Source: Eubacterium sp. CAG:180 (GTDB taxonomy: Bacteria > Bacillota > Clostridia > Oscillospirales > Acutalibacteraceae). Taken from it: DNA of 61,296 nucleotides. The position numbers and the translations under genes are program-made. This document shows, in pieces, positions 1 through 8,293 of the stretch. The stretch is from positions 34,122 through 95,417 of the forward strand of contig HF993132.1 in assembly GCA_000432435.1 (NCBI GenBank), read 5' to 3'. Below the pieces are notes generated by a model, which ran no database searches, was not told where the DNA came from, and worked only from the letters and a program-made list of their open reading frames with translations. The first letter of the stretch is position 1, and each line of letters begins with the position of its first letter.

Positions 1-115
1 CGCTCTTTTAAAAGAGGTGCCGGTCTTTTTGCTCAAATGCAATATGGACCCGTCGGCGGCGCACGTGTCGTATGACGGAATAGAGGAATATTACAGACAA
101 AATCCGAGAGCTTAA
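1..115 (+). CDS. C-terminal fragment of an upstream gene (possibly HprK-like kinase)
   Basis: An open frame runs from base 2 to the TAA at 113-115 and gives the last 37 residues of a protein whose start lies outside the window. The visible part reads LKEVPVFLLKCNMDP and ends EEYYRQNPRA. A 'VPV-x-L-x-C' strand followed by a short helix resembles the C-terminus of HPr-kinase/PEPCK-like kinases that often sit beside PqqD-like genes. That match is from memory and weak. It lies 24 bp upstream of the PqqD-like gene and is probably in the same operon. A nucleotidyltransferase fragment is an alternative. Confidence 0.45.
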   Translation, partial: ALLKEVPVFLLKCNMDPSAAHVSYDGIEEYYRQNPRA

Positions 116-139
116 GAAAAAGAAAGGCAGTGCTGGTAT

Positions 140-406
140 ATGAAAATTAAAGACGGCTTTATGCTAAGTAGGGTTGCCGGAAGCTATGTGGTTGTGCCGG
201 TCGGAGCTGTTCAGGCGGACTTCACGGGTATGATAACCCTGAATCCCGTCGGCGCATTTTTGTGGGGCAAGCTCGAAAAGGAAACTACGCGCGACGAGCT
301 TTTGAAAAGCGTGCTCTCACGGTACGATACAGACGAAAAGACCGCGGCGCAGGATATTGACCGCTATCTTGAAAAGCTCCGCAAAAACGGACTTTTAGAG
401 GAATGA
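140..406 (+). CDS. PqqD family peptide-modification chaperone (RiPP recognition element)
   Basis: An 88-residue protein. PqqD-like proteins are small winged-helix domains that bind the leader of a precursor peptide and present it to a modifying enzyme, typically a radical SAM protein. Family marks visible here are the early strand motif around residues 13-25, the 'LNPVGAFLW' segment near residues 34-42 that matches the conserved LN-x-x-G-x-x-LW motif, and a C-terminal helix pair ending in 'LEKLRKNGLL'. The start ATG follows an AAAGGCAG-like ribosome site. It is followed by a protease and an ABC exporter, so it belongs to a modification/export cluster. No precursor or radical SAM gene is visible and these may lie upstream of the window. 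Family assignment is firm; the substrate is unknown. Confidence 0.85.
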   Translation: MKIKDGFMLSRVAGSYVVVPVGAVQADFTGMITLNPVGAFLWGKLEKETTRDELLKSVLSRYDTDEKTAAQDIDRYLEKLRKNGLLEE

Positions 407-410
407 TATT

Positions 411-860
411 TTGGACGGCAAAAAAAGAGTTAAATTAGAGGAACTGCTCCCGATAATCGAGGAGAAGCTCTCAGCCGGCGGAACGGTCGTTTTACCGATT
501 ACGGGAACGAGCATGCTGCCGCTGCTTGTGGCTGGCAGAGACAAGGTTACGCTTAAAAGTGCCGTTTTGCCGCTTGAAAAAGATGCTATTCCGTTTTACC
601 GCCGAGATGACGGCGCATTTGTGCTGCACAGAAAAGTCGGCGAGGACGAAAACGGATACGTTATGTGCGGCGACAATCAATGGGTCAGGGAGCACGGCAT
701 AACCGATAAGAACATAATAGGCGAGGTTGCGTTTATAACGCGCAAGGGAAAAACCTTTTCCGTGGGCAGCCGTAGATATCGCCTCTATGTTAAGCTTTGG
801 AAATTTCTGTTTCCCGTAAGGAAATATATAGTAAAAATAAGGGGGAAGCTCGGTAAGTGA
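411..860 (+). CDS. S24/S26 family peptidase (signal-peptidase-like)
   Basis: A 149-residue protein with a TTG start 4 bp after the PqqD-like stop. The segment 'TGTSMLPLL' (Ser34) is the catalytic-serine box of the S24/S26 fold. 'VLHRKV' near residue 75 and 'MCGDNQ' near residue 87 match the later signal-peptidase boxes. The dyad partner looks like His, as in SipW/ER-type enzymes, rather than Lys. There is no N-terminal membrane anchor; the C-terminus (from about 125) is basic and partly hydrophobic. Placed between a PqqD-like protein and an exporter, it could cleave the leader of an exported peptide. That role is inferred. Confidence 0.75.
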   Translation: MDGKKRVKLEELLPIIEEKLSAGGTVVLPITGTSMLPLLVAGRDKVTLKSAVLPLEKDAIPFYRRDDGAFVLHRKVGEDENGYVMCGDNQWVREHGITDKNIIGEVAFITRKGKTFSVGSRRYRLYVKLWKFLFPVRKYIVKIRGKLGK

Positions 861-2524
861 AAAAAAGCTCTGCCGAAAAATGGATAGCCTCTCACTCAAA
901 AAAAGAGAGCCCTCGTATGGTGCTGCTGATAATCGGCAACGCCCTGTTTTCCGTGTGCGGAGTTATGACGGCGCTGTATGCGAAGTATATAATAGACGCG
1001 GCGCAAAATGCCGATAAAAACGCTCTGATTAAAAACGGCGTCGCTTTGGGCGCACTCATACTTTTACAGACATTTCTCAAGGTTGTTTGCAAAGCACTTG
1101 AGGCGAGAGTGCAGGGCAAAATCGAGATAAGCATTAAAACAGAGCTGTTTTCATCAATACTCAAAAAGGACTACGAAAAAATCACCTCGATTCACACGGG
1201 CGAGCTTATGACAAGGCTCACAAGTGACGTCTCGGTGGTTTCCGACGGCGTCGTAACGATATTGCCGTCCGCCGTTGCTATGGTGACGAGGCTCGTTTGC
1301 GCCTTTGCGGCTCTTTTTTCGCTTGACAGGATGTTTTCACTCATATTGCTGTCAGGCGGAGCTTTGCTGTTTGTATTCACCCGATTCTTTCGCGGCAAAA
1401 TGAAGTCTCTTCACAAGGCGGTGCAAAAAACCGACGGCGGAGTCCGCTCCTTTATGCAGGAGGTAATAGAAAATCTGCTCGTTGTTAAGATATTTGACGT
1501 TGCCGATATGATGAAAGACCGCTCGAAGGTGTATCAGGACGAAAATTACTATGCTAAAATAAAACGCAACAGGTGGTCGATTTTCGCAAATATAGGCTTT
1601 TCGGCGGCATTTTCGGTGGGCTGGCTTTTTGCGATGCTTTGGAGTGCCGCAAGGCTGAGCCGCGGAGCGATAACCTTCGGAACTCTCACGGCGATAGTTC
1701 AGCTTGTGAGTCAGGTGCAAACGCCCGTTACGAGTCTGTCGGGTTACCTGCCGAAATACTATACCATGCTCGCCTCCGCCGACAGGATACTTGAAACCGA
1801 GTATCTCCCAGAGAGCGTCGCATATAATATGCCGGGGCTTGACGTCGGCAAAATATATGATGAGATGTCATATATGGAAATGGAGAGCGTGACTTTCGGC
1901 TACGGCAGAGAAAATGTAATAGAGGACGGCTCTGTGCGGATAAACAAGGGCGATTTCACGGTGATTTCGGGAATATCGGGCATCGGAAAAAGCACATTCT
2001 TCAAGCTGCTTACAGGGGTGCTTACACCGCAAAAGGGCAGTATAAGCGTTGTGTCCGGCGGCAAAAAATATCATATTGACAAATATATGCGTCCGCTGTT
2101 TGCATATGTTCCGCAGGGGAATATGCTGATGAGCGGCACCATACGCGATAACATAAAGCTCACAAACAGCACCGCGACGGACGAAGAAGCTCTCGAGGCG
2201 GCAAAAATAAGCTGCGCCTATGATTTTATAAACGAGCTGCCGAGCGGCCTTGATACCGTCCTTATGGAAAACGGCAGGGGGCTGTCGGAGGGGCAGATTC
2301 AGCGCCTCGCAGTTGCAAGGGCTGTGCTGTCGGGCGCGCCTGTTATGCTGCTTGACGAAGCGACGTCCGCACTTGACGCCGAAACGGAGAAAAAGCTCCT
2401 TTTGGGCTTGAGGTCGTTAAAAGGCAGAACGTGCGTTATTATATCTCACAAAACCGCGGCTTTTGAAGTTGCCGACAGCGTTATAGAGATAAAAGACGGA
2501 CATTTGCATTCAAAAAAAATATAA
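857..2524 (+). CDS. ABC transporter, fused permease/ATP-binding exporter
   Basis: A 555-residue half-transporter. The N-terminal ~310 residues hold a six-helix exporter membrane domain and the C-terminus a nucleotide-binding domain. Visible motifs: Walker A 'GISGIGKST' (about 372-380), Q-loop in 'AYVPQGNML', signature 'LSEGQIQRLA' (about 475), Walker B 'VMLLDEATSALD' (about 496-507) and H-loop 'ISHK' (about 530). It lacks an N-terminal C39 peptidase, which fits with a separate S24/S26 peptidase being encoded just upstream. The GTG start overlaps the previous stop, indicating translational coupling. Likely exports the product of the PqqD-linked pathway; the substrate is unknown. Confidence 0.88.
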   Translation: MKKSSAEKWIASHSKKESPRMVLLIIGNALFSVCGVMTALYAKYIIDAAQNADKNALIKNGVALGALILLQTFLKVVCKALEARVQGKIEISIKTELFSSILKKDYEKITSIHTGELMTRLTSDVSVVSDGVVTILPSAVAMVTRLVCAFAALFSLDRMFSLILLSGGALLFVFTRFFRGKMKSLHKAVQKTDGGVRSFMQEVIENLLVVKIFDVADMMKDRSKVYQDENYYAKIKRNRWSIFANIGFSAAFSVGWLFAMLWSAARLSRGAITFGTLTAIVQLVSQVQTPVTSLSGYLPKYYTMLASADRILETEYLPESVAYNMPGLDVGKIYDEMSYMEMESVTFGYGRENVIEDGSVRINKGDFTVISGISGIGKSTFFKLLTGVLTPQKGSISVVSGGKKYHIDKYMRPLFAYVPQGNMLMSGTIRDNIKLTNSTATDEEALEAAKISCAYDFINELPSGLDTVLMENGRGLSEGQIQRLAVARAVLSGAPVMLLDEATSALDAETEKKLLLGLRSLKGRTCVIISHKTAAFEVADSVIEIKDGHLHSKKI

Positions 2525-2538
2525 ATTTATTTTTTCTA

Positions 2539-2567
2539 TTGTAGTATCGGGACGAATTTGATATAAT
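2539..2567 (+). promoter_or_regulatory. Promoter for the exopolysaccharide kinase gene
   Basis: TTGTAG (2539-2544) and TATAAT (2562-2567) are separated by 17 bp, a good sigma-A pattern about 45 bp before the start codon. Confidence 0.7.
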
Positions 2568-2613
2568 ACAAATAATTGTTTTGCGTTAATTAAGTTTAAA
2601 AGGAGTTAAAAAG

Positions 2614-4080
2614 ATGGCATATTCATCTTCGGGGAAAACTCATGTTGAGGAGAGCGACAATCTCGACAGCGTCGTTATATACCTCAAAAAAATATTGCAG
2701 CATTGGAAAATAGTTGTTATCTCGGCAGTGGTGCTGGCTGTACTCGGCTTTGCCGTTGCAAAGCTCACCTACACGCCGTCGTATTCGTCTAAGATAACGT
2801 TTATAGCAAACAACAAATCCTCGGCACTTGCCGTTTCGGGTCAGACTCAGTCGGACCTTAACGCGTCCGCAACGCTTGCCGAGAGCTTCAAATATGTTTT
2901 TACAACGACAGAGCTTTCAAAGAGAGTTGCCGACAACAGCGGGTTTAAAGATATTTCCGTTTTAGACATAAAGAACTGGGTTTCGGTTGAGGCCGTTGAA
3001 GACACGGCTATAATAAATCTTACCGTGACTACGCCGAATGCCGACGTTTCATACGGAATAGCGAATGCCTATGTAAATAACTATGAGAGCGCCATAAACG
3101 CGGCTTTCCCGAGCACCACCTTGACGGTTATCGACCCGCCGCTTCTTGCGAGTGCTCCGAACCGCGATGCGAGCGCAAGAAACTATACCATAGTAGGCTT
3201 TGCCGCAGGTCTTGTCATATCGATATTTGCGATTGTTCTCGCGGTAATTGCCAAGGATACGGTTAAAACCGCAGATGATGTTAAGGACAAGCTTGGCGTT
3301 GACGTTATCGGTATGGTCGCTCACGTTAACCGTAAAAAGAAGAAAAAGGGTGAGGATTATAAGCCCCTGCTTATTTCCGACAGCCGCAGCGGCTTCCCGT
3401 TCATCGAAACCTTTAAGATTATAAGAACAAAGATAGAGCACACCGCTCAGCGTGAGAAGTACAAAACTTTTGTGGTAACGAGTACAGCCGAAAACGAGGG
3501 CAAGACGACAAGCGCGGTAAACATCGCACTTGCACTCGCACAAAACGGCAAGTCGGTGCTTTTGGTGGACGGCGACTTGCGTAAGCCCGCAGTTGCAAAG
3601 CTTCTCGGAATCAATGCCTCCGAGGACGGCGGCGTATACGGTGTCATAAACGGCGAAAAGACTCTCGCCGAGGCGATAAAGTATTCGGAAAAATACAATC
3701 TCTTCCTGCTTGTCAGCGGAAAGCCCGTATTTGACCCGTCGGAGCTTCTCTCTACGGACGCTATGTCCGATATAATCAAATCCGCGGAAAAGGAGTTTGA
3801 TTATATTATAATTGATACGGCTCCCTGCGGAGTTGTGGCGGATGCGTCGATACTTTCAAGCTATGCCGACGGAATACTTCTTGTTGTCAGAAACGATATG
3901 GTTGCTTCAAGACGTATTAAGCGCGCCGTTGAAAATCTCGAAAATTCCGGCACCAAGCTCGTCGGATGTATCTACAATGATACGGAGAGCGGTATGCCGA
4001 ACCGCTTTATGTCGTCCTACAACAAAAAGTACGGCTACGGTTACGGATATGGTTACGGCTACGGCAGCAATCAAAAATAA
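2614..4080 (+). CDS. Fused Wzz/CpsC-CpsD protein: polysaccharide chain-length regulator and bacterial tyrosine kinase
   Basis: A 488-residue protein. Residues about 15-215 form a Wzz/CpsC domain with two membrane helices (about 33-52 and 190-213) around an external loop. Residues about 250-460 are a BY-kinase domain: Walker A 'STAENEGKTTSAVN' (about 290), Walker A' 'VLLVDGDLRKP' (about 316) and Walker B 'YIIIDTAPCG' (about 397). The tail is a tyrosine cluster with six YG pairs, the expected autophosphorylation site. Such kinases control assembly and chain length of capsule or exopolysaccharide. Most Gram-positive versions are split into two proteins; this one is fused as in Gram-negative Wzc. 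No glycosyltransferases follow, so this is an isolated regulator. SD AAAAGGAG lies 8 bp before the ATG. Confidence 0.9.
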   Translation: MAYSSSGKTHVEESDNLDSVVIYLKKILQHWKIVVISAVVLAVLGFAVAKLTYTPSYSSKITFIANNKSSALAVSGQTQSDLNASATLAESFKYVFTTTELSKRVADNSGFKDISVLDIKNWVSVEAVEDTAIINLTVTTPNADVSYGIANAYVNNYESAINAAFPSTTLTVIDPPLLASAPNRDASARNYTIVGFAAGLVISIFAIVLAVIAKDTVKTADDVKDKLGVDVIGMVAHVNRKKKKKGEDYKPLLISDSRSGFPFIETFKIIRTKIEHTAQREKYKTFVVTSTAENEGKTTSAVNIALALAQNGKSVLLVDGDLRKPAVAKLLGINASEDGGVYGVINGEKTLAEAIKYSEKYNLFLLVSGKPVFDPSELLSTDAMSDIIKSAEKEFDYIIIDTAPCGVVADASILSSYADGILLVVRNDMVASRRIKRAVENLENSGTKLVGCIYNDTESGMPNRFMSSYNKKYGYGYGYGYGYGSNQK

Positions 4081-4094
4081 ATAAGTTCGTTTTA

Positions 4095-4128
4095 CGGAGG
4101 TTCGCTGCGGCGAATCTCCGCTTTTTTA
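4095..4128 (+). terminator. Intrinsic terminator after the tyrosine-kinase gene
   Basis: CGGAGGTTCGC pairs with GCGAATCTCCG (one G-U) around a TGCG loop, followed by CTTTTTTA. Confidence 0.85.
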
Positions 4129-4132
4129 GTTT

Positions 4133-4175
4133 TGCCGAAAGCTCGGTTAAGACTCACCGTCAGTCTTTTTCGGCA
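4133..4175. other. Stem-loop with pseudoknot potential
   Basis: TGCCGAAA (4133-4140) pairs with TTTCGGCA (4168-4175), and AAGACT (4149-4154) pairs with AGTCTT (4162-4167). The bulge contains CGGT and the loop contains ACCG, which could pair as a pseudoknot. It lies between a terminator and the next promoter; whether it is transcribed is unknown. Confidence 0.4.
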
Positions 4176-4245
4176 TAAAGCGATGCAGAACTGCGTATAC
4201 GCTCAAAAAAACGCTGCGTTAGCAATGTTTTTACTAAAAAAGCTA

Positions 4246-4274
4246 TTGCCCATTAAGATTTTATATGTTAAAAT
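4246..4274 (+). promoter_or_regulatory. Promoter for the Dabb gene
   Basis: TTGCCC (4246-4251) and TAAAAT (4269-4274) with 17-bp spacing, about 50 bp upstream of the start codon. Confidence 0.6.
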
Positions 4275-4326
4275 TATATAATAATTATGCGGTTACAGCT
4301 TGTAACGGCTTTTCGGAGGTGAGAAA

Positions 4327-4626
4327 ATGCTTTATCACAACGTAATGTGGAAATTCTGTGATGCAGAGGGCAAAACGCTTGACGAAAACATCGAAATCGT
4401 GAGAGCCGGTCTTACTGCGTTACCGGAAAAAATTTCCCAAATCAAAAGTCTCACCTTCATTAAAAACGAAGTGGTGTGCGACCGTAATTTTGACGCAATG
4501 CTTACAGTTGTCACCGAAAACGAGGACGACCTCAACGCCTATAAAGTTCATCCGGAGCATCAAAAGGTGGCTTCGTATGTTAAAAAAGTCACTTCGGGCA
4601 GAGCGGCTGTCGATTATTATAAATAA
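4327..4626 (+). CDS. Dabb family (stress-responsive A/B barrel) protein
   Basis: A 99-residue protein covering one Dabb ferredoxin-like alpha/beta-barrel domain. Family marks are the N-terminal 'YHNVMWKF' strand with His, the 'LPEKISQIKSLTF' helix-strand unit, the 'DLNAYKVHPEHQKV' segment (about 70-83) and the closing 'AVDYYK'. Dabb proteins are dimeric; their biochemical role is mostly unknown, although some plant and bacterial members act on small aromatic or polyketide substrates. The SD CGGAGGTG lies close to the ATG. It has its own promoter and is probably monocistronic. Family call is firm, function open. Confidence 0.85.
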   Translation: MLYHNVMWKFCDAEGKTLDENIEIVRAGLTALPEKISQIKSLTFIKNEVVCDRNFDAMLTVVTENEDDLNAYKVHPEHQKVASYVKKVTSGRAAVDYYK

Positions 4627-4759
4627 TCCGTAAATTATTATAAAAACAACGGAATATTTATATTATTATACCCCTTGCGGGTGTAAAATGATTTTGGTTT
4701 AAAAAATGCAAGTGCCGCGGATTTTCAAGCGCAGTGCTGTATAAAAACGGAGGAAAAAT

Positions 4760-7240
4760 ATGAAGCATAAGGAAATTGTGGAAAAAATGAGCCTCGAGCA
4801 AAAGGCAGCTTTTGTTTCGGGCTATGACTACTGGCATCTTGAGGAAGCTCCGGAGCTCGGCCTTCCGAAGATAATGATTACCGACGGCCCTCACGGCCTT
4901 CGTAAGGCTAATCCGGACAAAAAGAGCTCAACGGGCGGCATAGGCCTCGGAAACTCTGTTCCGGCAACCTGCTTCCCCCCTGCGGCTACGTCGTCCTGCT
5001 CCTGGGACCCGGAGCTTTTGGAGCAAGAGGGCGAGGCAATGGGCGAAGAGTGCCTTAAGGAAAAGGTATCTACCATTTTAGGCCCCGGCACAAACATCAA
5101 GCGCGCTCCCGTAGGCGGCAGAAACTTTGAGTATTTTTCGGAGGATCCGCTTCTTGCCGGCGAATGTGCGGCAGCCGTTATAAACGGCGTTCAGTCAAAG
5201 GGCGTAGGTACTTCTCTCAAGCACTTCGCGGCTAACTCTCAGGAGGCTTTCCGTATGGTAGTCAACGAGGTAGTTGATGAGAGAACTCTTCGCGAGACTT
5301 ATCTCACCGCATTTGAAATAGCCGTTAAAAAGGCTCAGCCCTGGACGGTTATGAATTCTTATAACAGAATCAACGGCGTTTATGCTTCGGAAAATGAATG
5401 GCTTCAGCAAAAGGTGCTCAGAAAAGAGTGGGGCTTTGAGGGCCTTATCGTAACCGACTGGGGTGCTTCCGTTGACAGAATCCCCGGACTTAAGGCAGGC
5501 ACCGACCTTGAAATGCCTTGCTCGGGCGACCTTAACACAAACAGAATCATCGCTGCCGTAAAAGACGGTACGCTTGATGAAAAAATACTCGATGAGAGAG
5601 TTGATACGGTAGTTGACCTTATAGTCAAATCAAAGCCGGCTCTTGAAAAGACACATACATATGATGTTGACGCTCATCACGCAATAGCTCAGAAGATAGC
5701 CGAGGGCTCAATGCAGCTTCTCAAAAACGACGACGGCATACTTCCTCTCAAGGACGGCCAAAAGGTTGCCGTTATAGGCGAAATGGCAAAGGCACCGCGC
5801 TTCCAGGGCGCAGGCTCTTCCGTAATCAACCCCACCAAGCTTTCAAACGCTTTTGACGAGCTTCAGAAGCTCGGCGTAGACATTTCTTACGCTCAGGGCT
5901 ATTATAAGAGCGCTCCCTCCAAGAAGGACAAGACACCCAGAAAGACAAGTGCAGAGCTTATAGCAGAGGCTAAAGAGGCCGCTTCTAAGGCTGATGTAGC
6001 CGTTGTATTTGTAGGTCTTACCGAAGAATTCGAGGGCGAGGGCTACGACAGAGAGGGAATTGAAATTCCGGCAGAGCACAATGAGCTTGTTGCTGCGGTT
6101 GCCGAGGCAAACCCCAACACCGTTGTTGTAATCGCAGGCGGCTCGGTAATTCTTATGCCGTGGCTTAAAAATGTTAAGGGACTTCTCAATTCCGGTCTCG
6201 GCGGTCAGGCAGGCGGCATCGCCGTTGCAAATATCCTTACCGGTAAAGTCAATCCCTCCGGTAAGACGAGCGAGACTTATCCGCGCGCATTTGAGGATAA
6301 CCCGACCTATGGCAACTTCCCCGGCGGACCAGTTACCTCGGAGCACAGAGAATCGGTTTACATCGGTTACAGATATTATGACGCAGCCGATATTGATGTT
6401 GAATTCCCGTTTGGTTTTGGCCTTTCATACACCACCTTTGAGTACAGCGATATTAAGCTCTCAAAGGACAAAATGAAGGATACCGATACGGTTACGGTTT
6501 CGTTCAAGATAAAGAATACAGGCAGTGTAGACGGCGCGGAAATCGCCGAGGTTTACGTTGCCGATAAGGAATCCACCATTTTCCGTCCGAAGAAAGAGCT
6601 TCGCGGATTTAAGAAGGTATTCCTTAAAGCAGGCGAGGAAAAAGAGGTATCCGTCGAGCTTTCCAAGAGAGCGTTCGCGTTCTACAACGTAGAGCTCGGC
6701 GACTGGATGGTTGAAACCGGTGAATTTGATATACTCGTAGGTTCTTCGAGCCGCGATATCAAGCTTACGGCTTCCATGACCGTTGAATCCACCGTTACCG
6801 CAAGCATTCCGGATTACAGAAAGACAGCTCCGAATTACTACAACAATGTTGCAAATATCACTCGTGATGATTTCGCTGCTGTTTACGGTGAGCTTCCGAA
6901 TCCCGAAATAGATAAGAACAAGAAGATTGACCTTTACTGCTGCCTTAACGACGCACGCCACACCAAGTGGGGCGGCAAGCTTTGCAGACTTATCGAAAAG
7001 ATAATGTCCGGTATGGGCTCCGACGCTAACGGCGACGGCAAAATGCTCGCGGCTATGGCAACGCAGATACCCGTTCGTAACTTCATTTCGATGAGTATGG
7101 GCGCGTTCTCGCCGAAGCAGGCAGAGGGACTCCTCAAAATGCTCAATGACGACGAGTCAAGCTTTGTAGGCTTCAATACGATTTTCTGGAGACTCGGCGG
7201 AACTCTCGCGAGACTTCCGAAGCTTCTCAAATCCATCTGA
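4760..7240 (+). CDS. Glycoside hydrolase family 3 protein (beta-glucosidase-like)
   Basis: An 826-residue cytoplasmic enzyme without signal peptide. Residues 1-290 form the GH3 N-terminal barrel with 'KHFAANSQE' and the nucleophile region 'LIVTDWGAS' (Asp233). Residues about 305-530 are the C-terminal alpha/beta domain with 'GEGYDREGIEIP', typical of the acid/base side. Residues about 565-680 are an Fn3-like domain. A further ~140 residues follow to the end, which most GH3 beta-glucosidases lack. The substrate is probably a beta-glucoside or xyloside oligomer. The gene stands alone between a Dabb gene and a terminator. SD CGGAGGAAAA precedes the ATG. Confidence 0.92.
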   Translation: MKHKEIVEKMSLEQKAAFVSGYDYWHLEEAPELGLPKIMITDGPHGLRKANPDKKSSTGGIGLGNSVPATCFPPAATSSCSWDPELLEQEGEAMGEECLKEKVSTILGPGTNIKRAPVGGRNFEYFSEDPLLAGECAAAVINGVQSKGVGTSLKHFAANSQEAFRMVVNEVVDERTLRETYLTAFEIAVKKAQPWTVMNSYNRINGVYASENEWLQQKVLRKEWGFEGLIVTDWGASVDRIPGLKAGTDLEMPCSGDLNTNRIIAAVKDGTLDEKILDERVDTVVDLIVKSKPALEKTHTYDVDAHHAIAQKIAEGSMQLLKNDDGILPLKDGQKVAVIGEMAKAPRFQGAGSSVINPTKLSNAFDELQKLGVDISYAQGYYKSAPSKKDKTPRKTSAELIAEAKEAASKADVAVVFVGLTEEFEGEGYDREGIEIPAEHNELVAAVAEANPNTVVVIAGGSVILMPWLKNVKGLLNSGLGGQAGGIAVANILTGKVNPSGKTSETYPRAFEDNPTYGNFPGGPVTSEHRESVYIGYRYYDAADIDVEFPFGFGLSYTTFEYSDIKLSKDKMKDTDTVTVSFKIKNTGSVDGAEIAEVYVADKESTIFRPKKELRGFKKVFLKAGEEKEVSVELSKRAFAFYNVELGDWMVETGEFDILVGSSSRDIKLTASMTVESTVTASIPDYRKTAPNYYNNVANITRDDFAAVYGELPNPEIDKNKKIDLYCCLNDARHTKWGGKLCRLIEKIMSGMGSDANGDGKMLAAMATQIPVRNFISMSMGAFSPKQAEGLLKMLNDDESSFVGFNTIFWRLGGTLARLPKLLKSI

Positions 7241-7265
7241 TGCGATAATCAAACAAAATAAAAAC

Positions 7266-7302
7266 GGAGCTGTAAGCCCTTCGGCTTGCGGCTCCTTTTT
7301 TG
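7266..7302 (+). terminator. Intrinsic terminator after the GH3 gene
   Basis: GGAGCTGTAAGCC pairs with GGCTTGCGGCTCC (two G-U pairs) and is followed by TTTTTTG. Confidence 0.85.
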
Positions 7303-7727
7303 TTTCCCCGAGAAATATTTTACGGCTTTATCTCTCTGCAAAGAAAAAAGCAAGCCTTTATTTTGCGTTACGGCTACATTAGATTTGATTATGTATTCCA
7401 ATAACCCACAAAAAATTTTGTTAAATAACGATACCATACAAAAAATTTATTTATAGAATTTTTCTATGGCTTTGAGATATTTATACTAATATTATATTGA
7501 TTAGTCACTCTGTTTCAATATAAAAAGCCGAGCAAAAATGTGACAATGCAGTCAATTTCTTCTCGGCTTTTGTATAGATTAATTCTATAATTCCGCTGAT
7601 ACTGATTACTTATTTTATATTTAGCATCAATGGATATATCAAATAATTTTACACACTATCTTTTGTACTTATTTAACTATAAACATCAAAAATTTATTGA
7701 GTATCAGTATGATTCTAATATATGAAG
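7303..7727. other. AT-rich intergenic patch
   Basis: About 425 bp with no convincing gene. Its composition is clearly more AT-rich than the flanking GH3 and carboxypeptidase genes. The only clear structure is the inverted repeat at 7523-7571. The patch continues into the AT-rich DinB-like gene, suggesting a single acquired segment. Confidence 0.5.
7523..7571. repeat. Inverted repeat, possible terminator
   Basis: AAAAGCCGAG (7523-7532) and CTCGGCTTTT (7562-7571) are perfect complements around a 29-nt loop that holds a smaller TGAC/GTCA stem. It could end transcripts from either strand, including that of the DinB-like gene. Confidence 0.55.
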
Positions 7728-8246
7728 TCATTCATATAAGTCATTTGTATCTTCACAATCATCAATTTTATCTAACCAATACATACCAAGCACTTTAGGC
7801 CATTTGTTTGTATTGTAGATAGTTGTTGCATTTATATTACCCATATGGCAATGAAAGTGTCTAAATTGACCCAGAATTAACGATAATCTGTTATACTCAC
7901 ACCCATCGGGTTTTTCATATAAATCCTCATCACATAACGAGTTTAAATATTTCATTATTTTCTCTTTGATTGTTTCAAAATAACCAATTAACATTTCTCG
8001 TGATAATACCTTTTGATTATCATAATCATCAAGACTATTTAAATGTGGTTCATGGAAATCCGGTTCAGTATATACTTTAGGATTGATATACCACTGATCC
8101 AAAGAATGTAAAGTATGGTACACATGTTTCCATATTGGCATATCGCATAATATCAAATCCATATCACATGTTTTTAATGTAATCGAAAAATTATAAAACA
8201 TCATATTCGTATGTTCAATAACTGTATTTATTAAAACATCATTCAT
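7728..8246 (-). CDS. DinB superfamily protein
   Basis: A 172-residue protein. I start it at the ATG at 8246 because GGAG lies 9 nt upstream on the minus strand; a longer open frame would run into the carboxypeptidase gene. DinB-fold proteins are four-helix bundles with a His triad that binds a metal, acting as thiol-dependent transferases. Candidate ligands are His44/His47 in 'HTLHSLDQW' and the His cluster in 'QFRHFHCHMGNIN' near the C-terminus. Codon use is much more AT-rich than its neighbours, pointing to horizontal acquisition. The specific reaction cannot be told. Confidence 0.75.
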   Translation of the reverse strand: MNDVLINTVIEHTNMMFYNFSITLKTCDMDLILCDMPIWKHVYHTLHSLDQWYINPKVYTEPDFHEPHLNSLDDYDNQKVLSREMLIGYFETIKEKIMKYLNSLCDEDLYEKPDGCEYNRLSLILGQFRHFHCHMGNINATTIYNTNKWPKVLGMYWLDKIDDCEDTNDLYE

Positions 8247-8293
8247 AAAATATCTCCAAATTAAAGGCCCGCTTAAAACAAAGCTTTTGATAT

